Assembly (NCBI GenBank): GCA_030602805.1
Contig: JAUVZA010000008.1
Location: forward strand, 1-34,482
Length of the DNA: 34,482 nt
Reading direction: 5' to 3'
Source: Dehalococcoidia bacterium
Lineage (GTDB): Bacteria > Chloroflexota > Dehalococcoidia > Dehalococcoidales > JAUVZA01
In this document: positions 8,341 through 15,647 of the stretch, piece after piece
Position numbering within the stretch: position 1 is the first letter of the stretch
Layout: each line of letters starts with the position of its first letter
Notes under the pieces: generated by a model
The model's database searches: none
What the model was told of the DNA's origin: nothing
What the model saw: only the letters and a program-made list of their open reading frames with translations
Program-made: the position numbers and the translations under genes

Positions 8341-9222
8341 ATGAGTACATACTCCTTATTTAGTGATGACACAGCACAACAGGAATCACGGGCATCTCTG
8401 AATTTAGAACGAGCCACCTACCTTATTATTGAACGAGCTGGACAGCTTGTAAACCGACTCGTTGAGGACAGGGGACACGATACACCGCCGTTTTTACCCG
8501 CAGAATTTGCTCGTTTGCAGGGCATTAAGAAAATTGTGAAAGAGGATCTTGGAGAACAAAGTGCTGTCCTACTGAGATTTCACGATGGTCCTATGATTAA
8601 GGTCAACCAAAAGCATAACTTGGCTAGGCAAAACTTTTCTTGTGCTCACGAGATTGGTCACACCTTACTTAGTGAACTCAAACTAGAACCTTGTATAGAG
8701 GATGTCGAGTTTCGAAGCTTCAATCCACAGGCTCGTGCACTAGCACGTGGAAAAGCTAGAGAACGTTTGTGTGATGCTGCTGCTACAGAACTCCTTATGC
8801 CAGAGTTAGTTTTCCGAAAATATTTGTCAGGTTTTGGGGTCTCTATTAACTCGATTGACCGGTTGGCTAGTATCTTTAAGGTTTCCCTTCAGACGACTGC
8901 CATTCGGATTGCCGAAGTTAGTCCAGAGCCTTGCATTGCCCTCCTGTGGCAGCTGTGGGGAAGAAGTAAGCCTAAAGGGCTGCGCTTTATGTGGCGTGTG
9001 GGGCCAGGGAGAAAATCGAGGGGTAAAGCTAACTACATACCAGTGCACACGCTTGTTAGATATCCCTCCAAATTACACAGGGCTTACGAATACGACAGCC
9101 CTGTCAAATCTTCCAAGCTTTTTAAACTTGATACTGCTGTTAAGCGTTTACCTATGGAATCTAAAGGTTTTGGTCGTGGTGATACCAGGCGTGTTATTTC
9201 TTTAGCCTTCCTTGGAAGATGA
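8341..9222 (+). CDS. ImmA/IrrE family metallo-endopeptidase
   Basis: The 293-aa protein has the zinc-protease motif SCAHEIGHTLL (HEIGH near residue 104), and the third ligand region CDAAATELLMP lies about 40 residues later. This is the classical ImmA/IrrE arrangement. Family members cleave repressors to switch on mobile-element excision or DNA-damage responses. There is no N-terminal HTH. The C-terminal ~90 residues are basic and unassigned. A TAGGAGC ribosome binding site precedes the ATG. The gene lies between nrdR and nrdJ, which would otherwise be neighbours, so the pair looks inserted. Confidence 0.85.
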   Translation: MSTYSLFSDDTAQQESRASLNLERATYLIIERAGQLVNRLVEDRGHDTPPFLPAEFARLQGIKKIVKEDLGEQSAVLLRFHDGPMIKVNQKHNLARQNFSCAHEIGHTLLSELKLEPCIEDVEFRSFNPQARALARGKARERLCDAAATELLMPELVFRKYLSGFGVSINSIDRLASIFKVSLQTTAIRIAEVSPEPCIALLWQLWGRSKPKGLRFMWRVGPGRKSRGKANYIPVHTLVRYPSKLHRAYEYDSPVKSSKLFKLDTAVKRLPMESKGFGRGDTRRVISLAFLGR

Positions 9223-9255
9223 AGTAAAACAAGAATACTGAACTTGGGGAGTATT

Positions 9256-11868
9256 ATGTCAAATAATAGCCGTAAAAGAAACAATGGTGAAGGGTTTCTT
9301 AATCGTACTGAAATTCTCAAGGCTGTTGTTGCTGATGCTGAATCAATGGGTTTGCGTGATAGAGGCAAAATAGAGTGGCTCACCAATCAGATAATAGAAC
9401 GGCTGGAACAACGGCAACAATCGCAGCAGCCACAACCACTACCCGGAATGGAAGACCTGGTGCCGCAACCCCAGCGTCAACCAAGACGCCTGCCAAGCGA
9501 AGCGGAAATCGATGCTATGGTCAGAGAAATCCTGGCTGGTGAAGAACCAGCTCAGCGAGAAGAGGCTCAGCCTAAAGAGGAGGAAGTAGCTATGCCAGTC
9601 AAGACAAAAGCCCAGCCCACTTCTGGTATTAGTCTCACTGAAAATGCCCTTCGTGTTCTGGAAAGAAGGTACCTAAAAAAGGACAAACAGGGGCAAGTTA
9701 TTGAGACACCCAAAGAGATGTTCCATCGAGTAGCCCAGGCTATTGCCTCGGCTGAGCTTATCTACAACTCTAAGACGGATGTCAAGGCAAGGGAGAAGGA
9801 ATTCTACTGGTTGATGGCTAATCTGGAGTTCCTGCCTAACTCCCCTACCCTGATGAATGCCGGGAGGGAGTTAGGACAACTATCAGCCTGCTTTGTCCTT
9901 CCTGTTGAAGACTCGATGGAATCCATTTTTGATGCCGTAAAGTATACTGCGCTCATCCATAAGAGTGGTGGTGGAACTGGATTCTCTTTCTCCCAATTGC
10001 GGCCAGAGACAGATAGGGTCGGCTCTACAGGCGGAGTAGCCAGCGGCCCGGTCTCTTTCATGCGAGCCTTTGATACTGCTACCGATGTCATTAAACAAGG
10101 GGGGATGCGTCGTGGGGCAAACATGGCTATCCTTAATGTTGACCATCCCGATATTATGAAGTTCATCGAGGCTAAAAGTGACCCTAACGCTTTTACTAAC
10201 TTTAACCTCTCAGTAGCTGTAACCTCTGAATTTATGGAGGCAGTTAAGGCTGAGGCTGACTATAATCTGGTAAATCCCCATACCAAAGAAACTAAGGCCC
10301 AGAATGCAAAAGAGATATTTGACAAGATAGTGGCTATGGCCTGGAAAACAGGCGACCCGGGTATTGTCTTCATTGACCGAATAAATCAAGCTAACCCCAC
10401 CCGCCATCTAGGCAGAATTGAAAGCACCAATCCCTGCGGTGAGCAGCCCCTGCTTCCCTACGAGTCATGTAACCTAGGCTCCATAAATCTAAGTAGGATG
10501 CTACAAACCACGAATGGAAATGCTGAGATTGATTATGTCAAGCTAGCTGAAACAGTAAGGGTTGCCGTCAGGTTTCTAGATAATGTCATTGATGCCAATA
10601 AGTTTCCTCTACCTCAAATAGAGGAAATGACTAAGAAGACCAGGAAAATAGGGCTTGGGGTGATGGGATTTGCCGATATGCTAATCCGCCTAAATATTCC
10701 CTACGATTCAGAGGAGGCGCTGACACTAGCCGAGAAGGTAATGGCTGAGATACAGCGCTATGCAACCGAAGCTTCCAAGGAACTGGCACAGGAAAGAGGT
10801 GTCTTCCCTGCTTTTGAGGGAAGTGTATATGATGTTCCTAATGGTTTCGGGGTGAGAAATGCCACCCGAACTACTATTGCCCCCACCGGAACCTTGAGCA
10901 TAATAGCCGGGTGCTCCAGTGGCATTGAGCCCCTTTTTGCCCTGAGCTATGTTCATAATATCCTGGATGGTGCCCAGCTAGTAGAGGTAAACCCCTATTT
11001 TGAGGAAGTGGCTAAGCGTGAAGGCTTCTACTCTGAGGAGCTTATACAACAGCTAGCCACCGGCACCCAACTCCACACTCTGGAAGGCGTCCCTGACCAT
11101 ATCAAACGGTTATTTGTTACCGCCCACGAAATAAGCCCCGAAATGCATGTCAAGATGCAGGCCGCCTTCCAGAAATCCACCCACAACGCAGTGTCTAAAA
11201 CGGTTAACTTCCCTCAAGAGGCTACCCAGGAAGACATAGCCAAGGTGTATATGACGGCTTACGAGCTGGAGCTAAAGGGGCTAGAGTTAAAGGAACTGGG
11301 ACTAGAGGAACGACGGCTGAAAGGGATAACTATTTACCGAGATAGAAGCCGTGAGGCACAACCGTTAAGCACTAGCCAAGTCGAGAAGGTAGAAGGGGTT
11401 GGGCTTGCCCCCAGGAAGAGGTCAAAGATAACCTCAGGGATTACTGAAAGGGTAACCACCGGCTGCGGCTATCTCTATGTAACCGTGAACTCTGATGAGC
11501 AGGGAATATGCGAGGTCTTCTCCACCCTGGGTAAAGCTGGCGGCTGCGCCTCGGCTCAACTTGAAGCCACTTGCCGCCTTATTTCTCTTGCGTTACGGTC
11601 TGAGGTAGATGTTGCCAAAGTGGTAAGGCAGCTCCGCGGTATCCGTTGTCCATCCATTGCCTGGGAAGAGGGCAAGTCTATTCTCTCCTGTGCCGATGCC
11701 ATTGCTAGCGTTCTGGAAAAACATACCACTGGTTATGATGGTAAACCCAAGCCGGAGGACTACGGGATAGCCAAGAACCTGGCTGGGCAGTGCCCCGATT
11801 GCGGTAACCTGCTGGTCTATCAGGAAGGCTGTTTCACCTGCCCTAGCTGTGGGTATACTAAGTGCTGA
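9256..11868 (+). CDS. nrdJ: Class II (adenosylcobalamin-dependent) ribonucleotide reductase
   Basis: This enzyme makes deoxyribonucleotides using a B12-derived radical and needs no oxygen. I prefer the ATG at 9256 (870 aa) to the TTG at 9244, because GGGGAG lies 6-7 nt before it. The first ~125 residues are a Gln/Pro/Glu-rich, low-complexity extension. The catalytic barrel follows: LSACFVLPVEDSMESIF, KSGGGTGFSFSQLRP, RRGANMAIL, NPCGEQPLLPYESCNLGSIN (radical Cys in ESCNLGS) and APTGTLSIIAGCSSGIEP. The C-terminus has a TSCPD-like domain (TTGCGYLYVTVN, GGCASAQLEA) and a zinc-ribbon/redox tail (CPDCG...CPSCGYTKC). NrdR from upstream is the likely regulator. Confidence 0.95.
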   Translation: MSNNSRKRNNGEGFLNRTEILKAVVADAESMGLRDRGKIEWLTNQIIERLEQRQQSQQPQPLPGMEDLVPQPQRQPRRLPSEAEIDAMVREILAGEEPAQREEAQPKEEEVAMPVKTKAQPTSGISLTENALRVLERRYLKKDKQGQVIETPKEMFHRVAQAIASAELIYNSKTDVKAREKEFYWLMANLEFLPNSPTLMNAGRELGQLSACFVLPVEDSMESIFDAVKYTALIHKSGGGTGFSFSQLRPETDRVGSTGGVASGPVSFMRAFDTATDVIKQGGMRRGANMAILNVDHPDIMKFIEAKSDPNAFTNFNLSVAVTSEFMEAVKAEADYNLVNPHTKETKAQNAKEIFDKIVAMAWKTGDPGIVFIDRINQANPTRHLGRIESTNPCGEQPLLPYESCNLGSINLSRMLQTTNGNAEIDYVKLAETVRVAVRFLDNVIDANKFPLPQIEEMTKKTRKIGLGVMGFADMLIRLNIPYDSEEALTLAEKVMAEIQRYATEASKELAQERGVFPAFEGSVYDVPNGFGVRNATRTTIAPTGTLSIIAGCSSGIEPLFALSYVHNILDGAQLVEVNPYFEEVAKREGFYSEELIQQLATGTQLHTLEGVPDHIKRLFVTAHEISPEMHVKMQAAFQKSTHNAVSKTVNFPQEATQEDIAKVYMTAYELELKGLELKELGLEERRLKGITIYRDRSREAQPLSTSQVEKVEGVGLAPRKRSKITSGITERVTTGCGYLYVTVNSDEQGICEVFSTLGKAGGCASAQLEATCRLISLALRSEVDVAKVVRQLRGIRCPSIAWEEGKSILSCADAIASVLEKHTTGYDGKPKPEDYGIAKNLAGQCPDCGNLLVYQEGCFTCPSCGYTKC

Positions 11869-11872
11869 ATGG

Positions 11873-11886
11873 ACTATATAATGTAG
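11873..11886 (+). promoter_or_regulatory. 14-nt copy of the second NrdR-box-like site
   Basis: ACTATATAATGTAG is identical to 7409-7422 in the nrdR leader. It lies 4 nt after the nrdJ stop and 36 nt before the next gene. It may be a NrdR site acting on the small membrane protein gene, or coincidence in AT-rich DNA. Confidence 0.4.
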
Positions 11887-11922
11887 GCAACGTAATCAAA
11901 GGTATATTCCATTGGAGCTAAA

Positions 11923-12201
11923 GTGAGTGTAGCTGGTTTTTTCATTTTACTGGCTATTGCTATTTTGCTTAGGTTCATCGGCAATAAGGTGATACCGATA
12001 GTTATGCCTACCGGGCGGCTCAGGACTATCGCCTTGGGCGGGGTTGGTGGCTTTTTGGGCAGCTTGGTAGATAGTCTTTTGAGACAGTTCGGACCTGAGG
12101 TCGCTGGGATAAACTTAGTGGCGGCTGTTATCGGTTGCGCCCTTTTTATTCTCCTGCTTGGTATTGCCCCATTCATTAAAATATTGTTGGGAAAGGTATA
12201 A
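11923..12201 (+). CDS. Small multi-pass membrane protein, GlsB/YeaQ-like
   Basis: The 92-aa protein starts at GTG (11923) with TTGGAG 5 nt before it. It has three hydrophobic stretches: residues 3-17, about 35-52 with small-residue repeats (TIALGGVGGFLGSLVDSLL), and 66-90. The Gly-rich middle and the VMPTGRL turn resemble the GlsB/YeaQ/YmgE small membrane protein family, whose function is not settled. It is the last chromosomal gene before the integrated element, and the tRNA-Thr promoter follows. Confidence 0.6.
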   Translation: MSVAGFFILLAIAILLRFIGNKVIPIVMPTGRLRTIALGGVGGFLGSLVDSLLRQFGPEVAGINLVAAVIGCALFILLLGIAPFIKILLGKV

Positions 12202-12212
12202 TCAAGAGAGCT

Positions 12213-12242
12213 TTTATTGGTTGCCTAGTTTTGTGCTATGCT
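12213..12242 (+). promoter_or_regulatory. Chromosomal tRNA-Thr promoter left behind at attL
   Basis: TATGCT (12237-12242) with an extended TGC lies 10 nt before the tRNA 5' half. TTTATT lies 18 nt further upstream as a poor -35. This probably transcribed the intact tRNA before integration. It now fires into the element's left end. Confidence 0.4.
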
Positions 12243-12251
12243 TAATTTAGA

Positions 12252-12288
12252 GCCAGCGTAGCTCAGGGGTAGAGCAGCGGTTTCGTAA
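12252..12288 (+). repeat. attL: 5' half of tRNA-Thr (tRNA fragment)
   Basis: These 37 nt are identical to tRNA positions G1 through the anticodon-loop end of the intact tRNA-Thr at 20633. After GTAA the sequence departs into TCTTTT, so the 3' half of the anticodon stem, the T arm and the acceptor 3' strand are missing. It cannot be a working tRNA. Confidence 0.9.
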
Positions 12289-12574
12289 TCTTTTGCTCCC
12301 ATATCTGCCGAAGCTGCCGCCCGACCTCCGAAACCACAGCTAAACGTAGCTGGTTGTTAGTCGCTGTGTTTCGCCGTCGACAACATTTTGAACAACAAAA
12401 GCGAGAGAGGGAAGCGTCAAAATGCCAGCTACGACTTGAGCGTGAGACGATGGCGGCAAAGGGGGATCATCGAACGCCGTAAGAAGGCAAGATTTGCATT
12501 GAGTATATAATTCCCAATTGGTTAGTGGTATAATAGACATAGGAGAGTCACTCGGCTTTCTAAAGGAGGATACA
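12289..12574. other. left element end: no gene, hairpins and integrase-arm-like motif
   Basis: No convincing ORF is present. The track ORF on the minus strand at 12340-12642 crosses the TIR start and looks spurious. Visible structure includes a CAGCTA-AACG-TAGCTG hairpin near 12337-12352. There is also one GAACAACAAA motif (12390-12399), which recurs twice at the right end. The promoter for the TIR gene closes the region. Confidence 0.5.
12526..12534 (+). promoter_or_regulatory. extended -10 promoter of the TIR gene
   Basis: TGG-TATAAT (12526-12534) is a perfect -10 with a TGn extension, 41 nt before the ATG. No good -35 is seen at the right distance, which extended -10 promoters tolerate. 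Confidence 0.5.
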
Positions 12575-12949
12575 ATGGCAAAGATAAGGGTATTCATAAG
12601 TTTTGATTTTGACAATGACAAGGTGCTAAAAGATTTTATCATCGGACAATCACGAAATGAGGACTCGCCTTTTGAGGTAATCGACCACTCATTGAAAGAA
12701 GCTGCACCTCAGAGGGATTGGGAACAGAAGGCAAGGAGTGCGATCAAACGCTCGAAAGTAGTCCTAGTCATGGTAGGGAAAAATACTCATAAGGCATCAG
12801 GAGTGCTAAAGGAAGTGGGTTTTGCCCGTGAGGAAGAAATTAAGATTGTCCAAATAATAGGATATAAGGACGGTGATTACACCCCTGTCCCTAATGCAGG
12901 TGTGTTATATAGTTGGAACTGGGAAAACCTCAAGAAGCTACTCGGGTAA
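12575..12949 (+). CDS. ThsB-like (MTH538/DUF1863) TIR-domain protein
   Basis: The 124-aa protein is essentially one TIR-like domain: strand A RVFISFDFDNDK (residues 5-16), FEVIDHSLKEA (33-43), an Arg/Lys-rich helix IKRSKVVLVMVGKNTHKAS (57-75) and KEVGFAREEEIKIVQIIGY (79-97). This matches the ThsB/DUF1863 family better than classical TIRs. Thoeris ThsB proteins sense phage and make cyclic ADP-ribose-type signals. Glu80 in KEVGFA sits where the catalytic Glu of the WExEYA motif is expected, though the Trp is replaced. I chose the ATG at 12575 for its AAAGGAGG site; the track start at 12518 lies upstream of the promoter -10. The membrane protein gene follows at once. Confidence 0.85.
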   Translation: MAKIRVFISFDFDNDKVLKDFIIGQSRNEDSPFEVIDHSLKEAAPQRDWEQKARSAIKRSKVVLVMVGKNTHKASGVLKEVGFAREEEIKIVQIIGYKDGDYTPVPNAGVLYSWNWENLKKLLG

Positions 12950-12956
12950 CATTCCA

Positions 12957-13397
12957 ATGGACACTGTCAACATTGAGTCGCCTTCTGTTCAGAGCTATGT
13001 AAGCATTCTCCAAGCGGTTATCAGTCGAATGGCCGCTAACAGTGCTGGATGCAAAACATGGTGCATTGCACTAGTGTCTGCGACCATAATAATAATCGCC
13101 ACTACTATAGAAAAACCGAACTATGCGTGGATAGCCCTCATCCCTATCTTGCTTTTCTTCTTTCTTGATTCTTACTATCTAGGATTGGAGCGGCGGTTCC
13201 GAGCTAGGTATGATAATTTCATATGTAAGTTGCACTCTAACTCTGCAACTATCAATGATTTGTTTATAGTTAAACCAGAAGCGGGCACAGGAATGGCATT
13301 CTTATCAACACTCGGAGCCTGCACATCATTTTCTATATGGCCTTTCTATGGGGTATTAGGCTTGATGCTGGCAGCAGCTCGGGTCTGGATTTTATGA
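12957..13397 (+). CDS. Small multi-TM protein paired with the TIR protein (candidate effector)
   Basis: The 146-aa protein starts at the ATG 7 nt after the TIR stop, so translational coupling is likely. The track start at 12873 overlaps the TIR gene and is unlikely. It has an N-terminal helix (SYVSILQAVISRMAANS), TM1 around 34-51, TM2 around 56-76 ending in LDSYYLGLERRFRARYDN, a soluble loop, and a hydrophobic C-terminus (112-145) that could form one or two more TM segments. From memory, small proteins with an LDxYYLxxERxFRxLYD motif recur beside TIR-like genes, but I cannot confirm this here. There is no Macro, SIR2 or SLOG domain, unlike known Thoeris ThsA proteins. A membrane-disrupting effector role is inferred. 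Confidence 0.7.
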   Translation: MDTVNIESPSVQSYVSILQAVISRMAANSAGCKTWCIALVSATIIIIATTIEKPNYAWIALIPILLFFFLDSYYLGLERRFRARYDNFICKLHSNSATINDLFIVKPEAGTGMAFLSTLGACTSFSIWPFYGVLGLMLAAARVWIL

Positions 13398-13431
13398 ATA
13401 AACAGGCCCAGTTTATCTGAACCCACCTACA

Positions 13432-13623
13432 CTATGCGTGCTCGGTGAGCCTCAACCTCTCCTCCACCTCCTCGATCTCCTCGTCGCTCATATCATAGAG
13501 GCATTTCGTTAATGGGCATGAAAGACACTGGACAGGCTGCCCCAGGAGCTGTCGCAACCTAAGGCAGCCTTTATCTTCACCCGCAGTGAAATAATCGGGT
13601 TTATCTGCGTGGCGTGCTACCAA
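13432..13623 (-). CDS. Small Cys-rich protein downstream of the capsid gene
   Basis: The 63-aa product has four cysteines as CLRLRQLLGQPVQC, then LSC and PLTKC (C-x12-C-x2-C-x4-C), which could bind zinc or an Fe-S cluster. An acidic helix follows (DMSDEEIEEVEERLRL). It starts 11 nt after the capsid gene stop on the same strand, so it is the last gene of the leftward block. I do not recognise the family. It is convergent with the TIR/TM unit. Confidence 0.6.
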   Translation of the reverse strand: MVARHADKPDYFTAGEDKGCLRLRQLLGQPVQCLSCPLTKCLYDMSDEEIEEVEERLRLTEHA

Positions 13624-13634
13624 TGCCTCTCCTT

Positions 13635-14726
13635 CTAGGATGCTTCGGTCAATAGGACGATGCTAACGTTGGCTGGTCGGATACAATATCCGCCGACTCG
13701 CTTATGGACCTTGAACCCGACTAGGCCAGCTTCAGCATAGAGTTCGGCCAGACGCTGGACGGTCATGCCACCCGTGTGATCAAGGATTCTATACCCAGCC
13801 TTAAAATTTCCGAACGCCGCAATCACGCCTTCCGTCCCTGCGAGGGTAGCCATGTCGTCCTGAGTGTGGATCGGGTATCCCAGGAGCGTCGGAGGCTGGC
13901 CAGCAATCGTGCTCGGCTGCCACAGGAATGAACCCTCATAGGTGCCAGCTTGATCTTTCGACCTTAACTTCCTTAGCTCCAGGGCGGTCAGGCTATGAAC
14001 CAGCCACGATGCACCCTTTCGGAACTTAGAGGGGCACGTGTATATGCACTCCAGTAGCTCTTCGATTTTAATGGCCCCAGCAGCAGCAGTTGTGATAGTG
14101 GCAGCCGCCAGGGTAGCATCAATGCTGAATCCTGCTGGCTGCTGATTGTCGTGTCCAGTACCAGCGACGAACGCCGTCTCCTCGGCCTCGGCTATGGCTC
14201 GGGCGAAACTATCAGTAAGCAAATTTGCCAGGTTGATATCGCTATCCATTAGCTCATCTTCGCCAACCTTGGACAGGCCATACAGGTCCTCGACATACTT
14301 ATAGACTGGTGCGGTCGGAGTTAGTGTGCTCTCTGTAATATCACTCCCAGTCTCCAGCTTACCCCAGCCAACAGAGGCCTCGCCGATCCCTCGAATCTGG
14401 AGGCGATCCTTGTCTATAGTCTTCTGATTGCACAGACCACGCATGACGACTAGCTCGGCTACGGCTCTCTCAATTTCGATCGTGATAACGGGGCTGATCA
14501 AATATTGCCCCGTGGCGTCCTCCACCAGAGCCTTGCTCTCTTTGCCGCTCCGAATATAGTCCAGAAAGGCTACATCCGCTTCTTTTAGCTCTAGACTTCG
14601 GTTTATGCCCCTATAGTCTTTGGGTAGATTGGCTCTCCCAAGCTTGATCTCACGATCATCGTTAAATCGCCTTATTCTAGCGACCTCTTCCTCCGCCTCT
14701 TTGATTAATTTTTCCAATGGGTCCAT
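13635..14726 (-). CDS. HK97-fold phage major capsid protein
   Basis: The 363-aa protein has a charged helical N-terminus (residues 1-60), like a short delta/scaffold domain. It is followed by EDATGQYLISPVITIEIERAV, the usual entry to the HK97 capsid fold. Further family features are the E-loop/P-domain region with ITESTLTPTAPVYKYVEDLYGLSKVGEDELMDS, the A-domain stretch SFLWQPSTIAGQPPTLLGYPIHTQDDM and the ending VGFKVHKRVGGYCIRPANVSIV. A perfect AAGGAGGT ribosome binding site lies 5 nt before the ATG. No neighbouring portal, protease or terminase exists, so the element alone cannot package DNA. Its capsid may need a helper phage or may form smaller shells. Confidence 0.88.
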   Translation of the reverse strand: MDPLEKLIKEAEEEVARIRRFNDDREIKLGRANLPKDYRGINRSLELKEADVAFLDYIRSGKESKALVEDATGQYLISPVITIEIERAVAELVVMRGLCNQKTIDKDRLQIRGIGEASVGWGKLETGSDITESTLTPTAPVYKYVEDLYGLSKVGEDELMDSDINLANLLTDSFARAIAEAEETAFVAGTGHDNQQPAGFSIDATLAAATITTAAAGAIKIEELLECIYTCPSKFRKGASWLVHSLTALELRKLRSKDQAGTYEGSFLWQPSTIAGQPPTLLGYPIHTQDDMATLAGTEGVIAAFGNFKAGYRILDHTGGMTVQRLAELYAEAGLVGFKVHKRVGGYCIRPANVSIVLLTEAS

Positions 14727-14731
14727 TTCGG

Positions 14732-14894
14732 ACCTCCTTATTTGTTACTTTGCTATCGGGTCGTTCCCGATTGCGGCTTCTCTTGGATATCGTAGGCTTG
14801 AAGTGAACAAATCGGCTTCTCCTCTCCGCTATCTTCTGAAGAAGTGCCATAGTGGCTATAGGAATAAGGAGGGGTTTTATTCCCTCCTTATTCC
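14732..14894 (-). promoter_or_regulatory. capsid-gene leader with competing hairpin and Shine-Dalgarno sequence
   Basis: A perfect 13-bp inverted repeat (14861-14873 and 14882-14894, 8-nt loop) lies in the capsid leader. On the capsid-sense strand its second arm, CCCTCCTTATTCC, is complementary to the first arm. It is also complementary over 10 nt to the capsid gene's own AATAAGGAGG ribosome binding site (14733-14742). The two pairings exclude each other. No U-run follows, so this is not an ordinary terminator. Translational control is inferred. Confidence 0.45.
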
Positions 14895-15230
14895 CTCGAG
14901 TCTGAGCTGGATGTCGTTCGCATCCTGCCCAAGACCACCATCATTTACATACTAGCGTGTTTCGCTAGACGATGATAATACAAATTCCTTATAGACGGAG
15001 GCATAGAGGACTGCGGATGTCCAGACAGCTGCTCATATTGCCACGATAGTATAGTGATGTTCATTTGATGTTCACGCCTCGGAGGGTAGGAGTTCGAGAT
15101 CCTACCCTCCTCGGCAGAAGGTGACGGCGGGGTAGAACGACGCCCCGCCTGACGCACGATAACCTGACCAGGTCATCAGGCCTCAGCCAAGGAGAACACG
15201 CCTTACCCGCCTGGTGACGGCTCGGATATA
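14895..15230. other. hairpin-rich noncoding segment inside the element
   Basis: Successive structures are visible: an 11-bp perfect stem GGAGGGTAGGA/TCCTACCCTCC (15081-15110), extended by GCC/GGC across a TC/TC internal loop; a 7-bp GGCGGGG/CCCCGCC stem (15126-15149); and a TGACC-A-GGTCA palindrome inside CCTGA/TCAGG (15163-15180). None ends in a T-run. A 70-codon ORF here (14945-15157, minus) lacks a ribosome binding site. Possible roles are a small RNA, a replication origin or a packaging site; the sequence does not decide. Confidence 0.5.
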
Positions 15231-15635
15231 CTAACGTTTTGGGCTATGGTAGCCGTTGCCATCGTTGCCGTCGTCGTCCTTCATTGCCATCGCCACGAAA
15301 TCACGCTCTACCCTCATCACACCATATTTTCCCGTGGGGTCGGCTATCGCCTGCTGCTCCCGCCATAGCATCTGCCAATCTTCCCAGGCTTTAATCCTAA
15401 GAGCAGCTATCTGTTTGAGGCTAGAATAGAGCTTGCCCTCAACTTCAGGCGATTCGTCGGGCGTGCAGAGGAGGGCTTCGTTTATATAGAAATCCGCCTC
15501 GTAGCAGGCTTGGTCGAAAGCCTGCCAACTATCGTCGCTGGTGATACTGCCGCTGAGACGGGTAGCCTCCTTTATCTTGTCAACGACCGTCTCGAGTAGG
15601 ATCTTAACCGCTTTGGCTGCCGTCTTCTTATCCAT
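15231..15635 (-). CDS. Hypothetical helical protein of the element
   Basis: The 134-aa protein is not recognised. It starts MDKKTAAKAVKILLETVVDK and looks mostly helical. It has an aromatic- and acid-rich middle (DDSWQAFDQACYEADFYINEALL), a second helix (AALRIKAWEDWQMLWREQQAI) and a short acidic/Gly tail. GGAGGTGG precedes the ATG. It lies between the primase-polymerase and the capsid gene on the same strand. A small-terminase-like or replication accessory role would fit the position, but no motif supports either. Confidence 0.6.
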   Translation of the reverse strand: MDKKTAAKAVKILLETVVDKIKEATRLSGSITSDDSWQAFDQACYEADFYINEALLCTPDESPEVEGKLYSSLKQIAALRIKAWEDWQMLWREQQAIADPTGKYGVMRVERDFVAMAMKDDDGNDGNGYHSPKR

Positions 15636-15647
15636 CTTCCACCTCCA

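Noticed and set aside
8834-9205. 123-aa ORF overlapping the ImmA/IrrE gene
   Set aside because: A frame shadow of the peptidase gene; no ribosome binding site or family resemblance.
12252-12330. Left tRNA-Thr fragment as a functional or unusual tRNA
   Set aside because: The anticodon stem 3' strand, T arm and acceptor 3' strand are replaced by unrelated sequence.
12340-12642. 100-aa minus-strand ORF at the left element end
   Set aside because: It overlaps the TIR start and its promoter and has no recognisable protein pattern.
14861-14894. 13-bp hairpin as a Rho-independent terminator
   Set aside because: Neither strand has a T-run after the stem; competition with the capsid ribosome binding site explains it better.
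15081-15110. T-arm-like hairpin with GTTCGA loop, possible tRNA
   Set aside because: The loop is 8 nt, the G53-C61 pair is not formed and no acceptor, D or anticodon arm surrounds it.
14945-15157. 70-aa minus-strand ORF in the hairpin region
   Set aside because: No ribosome binding site, overlaps two strong stems, and the N-terminal half is low-complexity. A 39-aa internal version from an ATG at about 15064 cannot be excluded.
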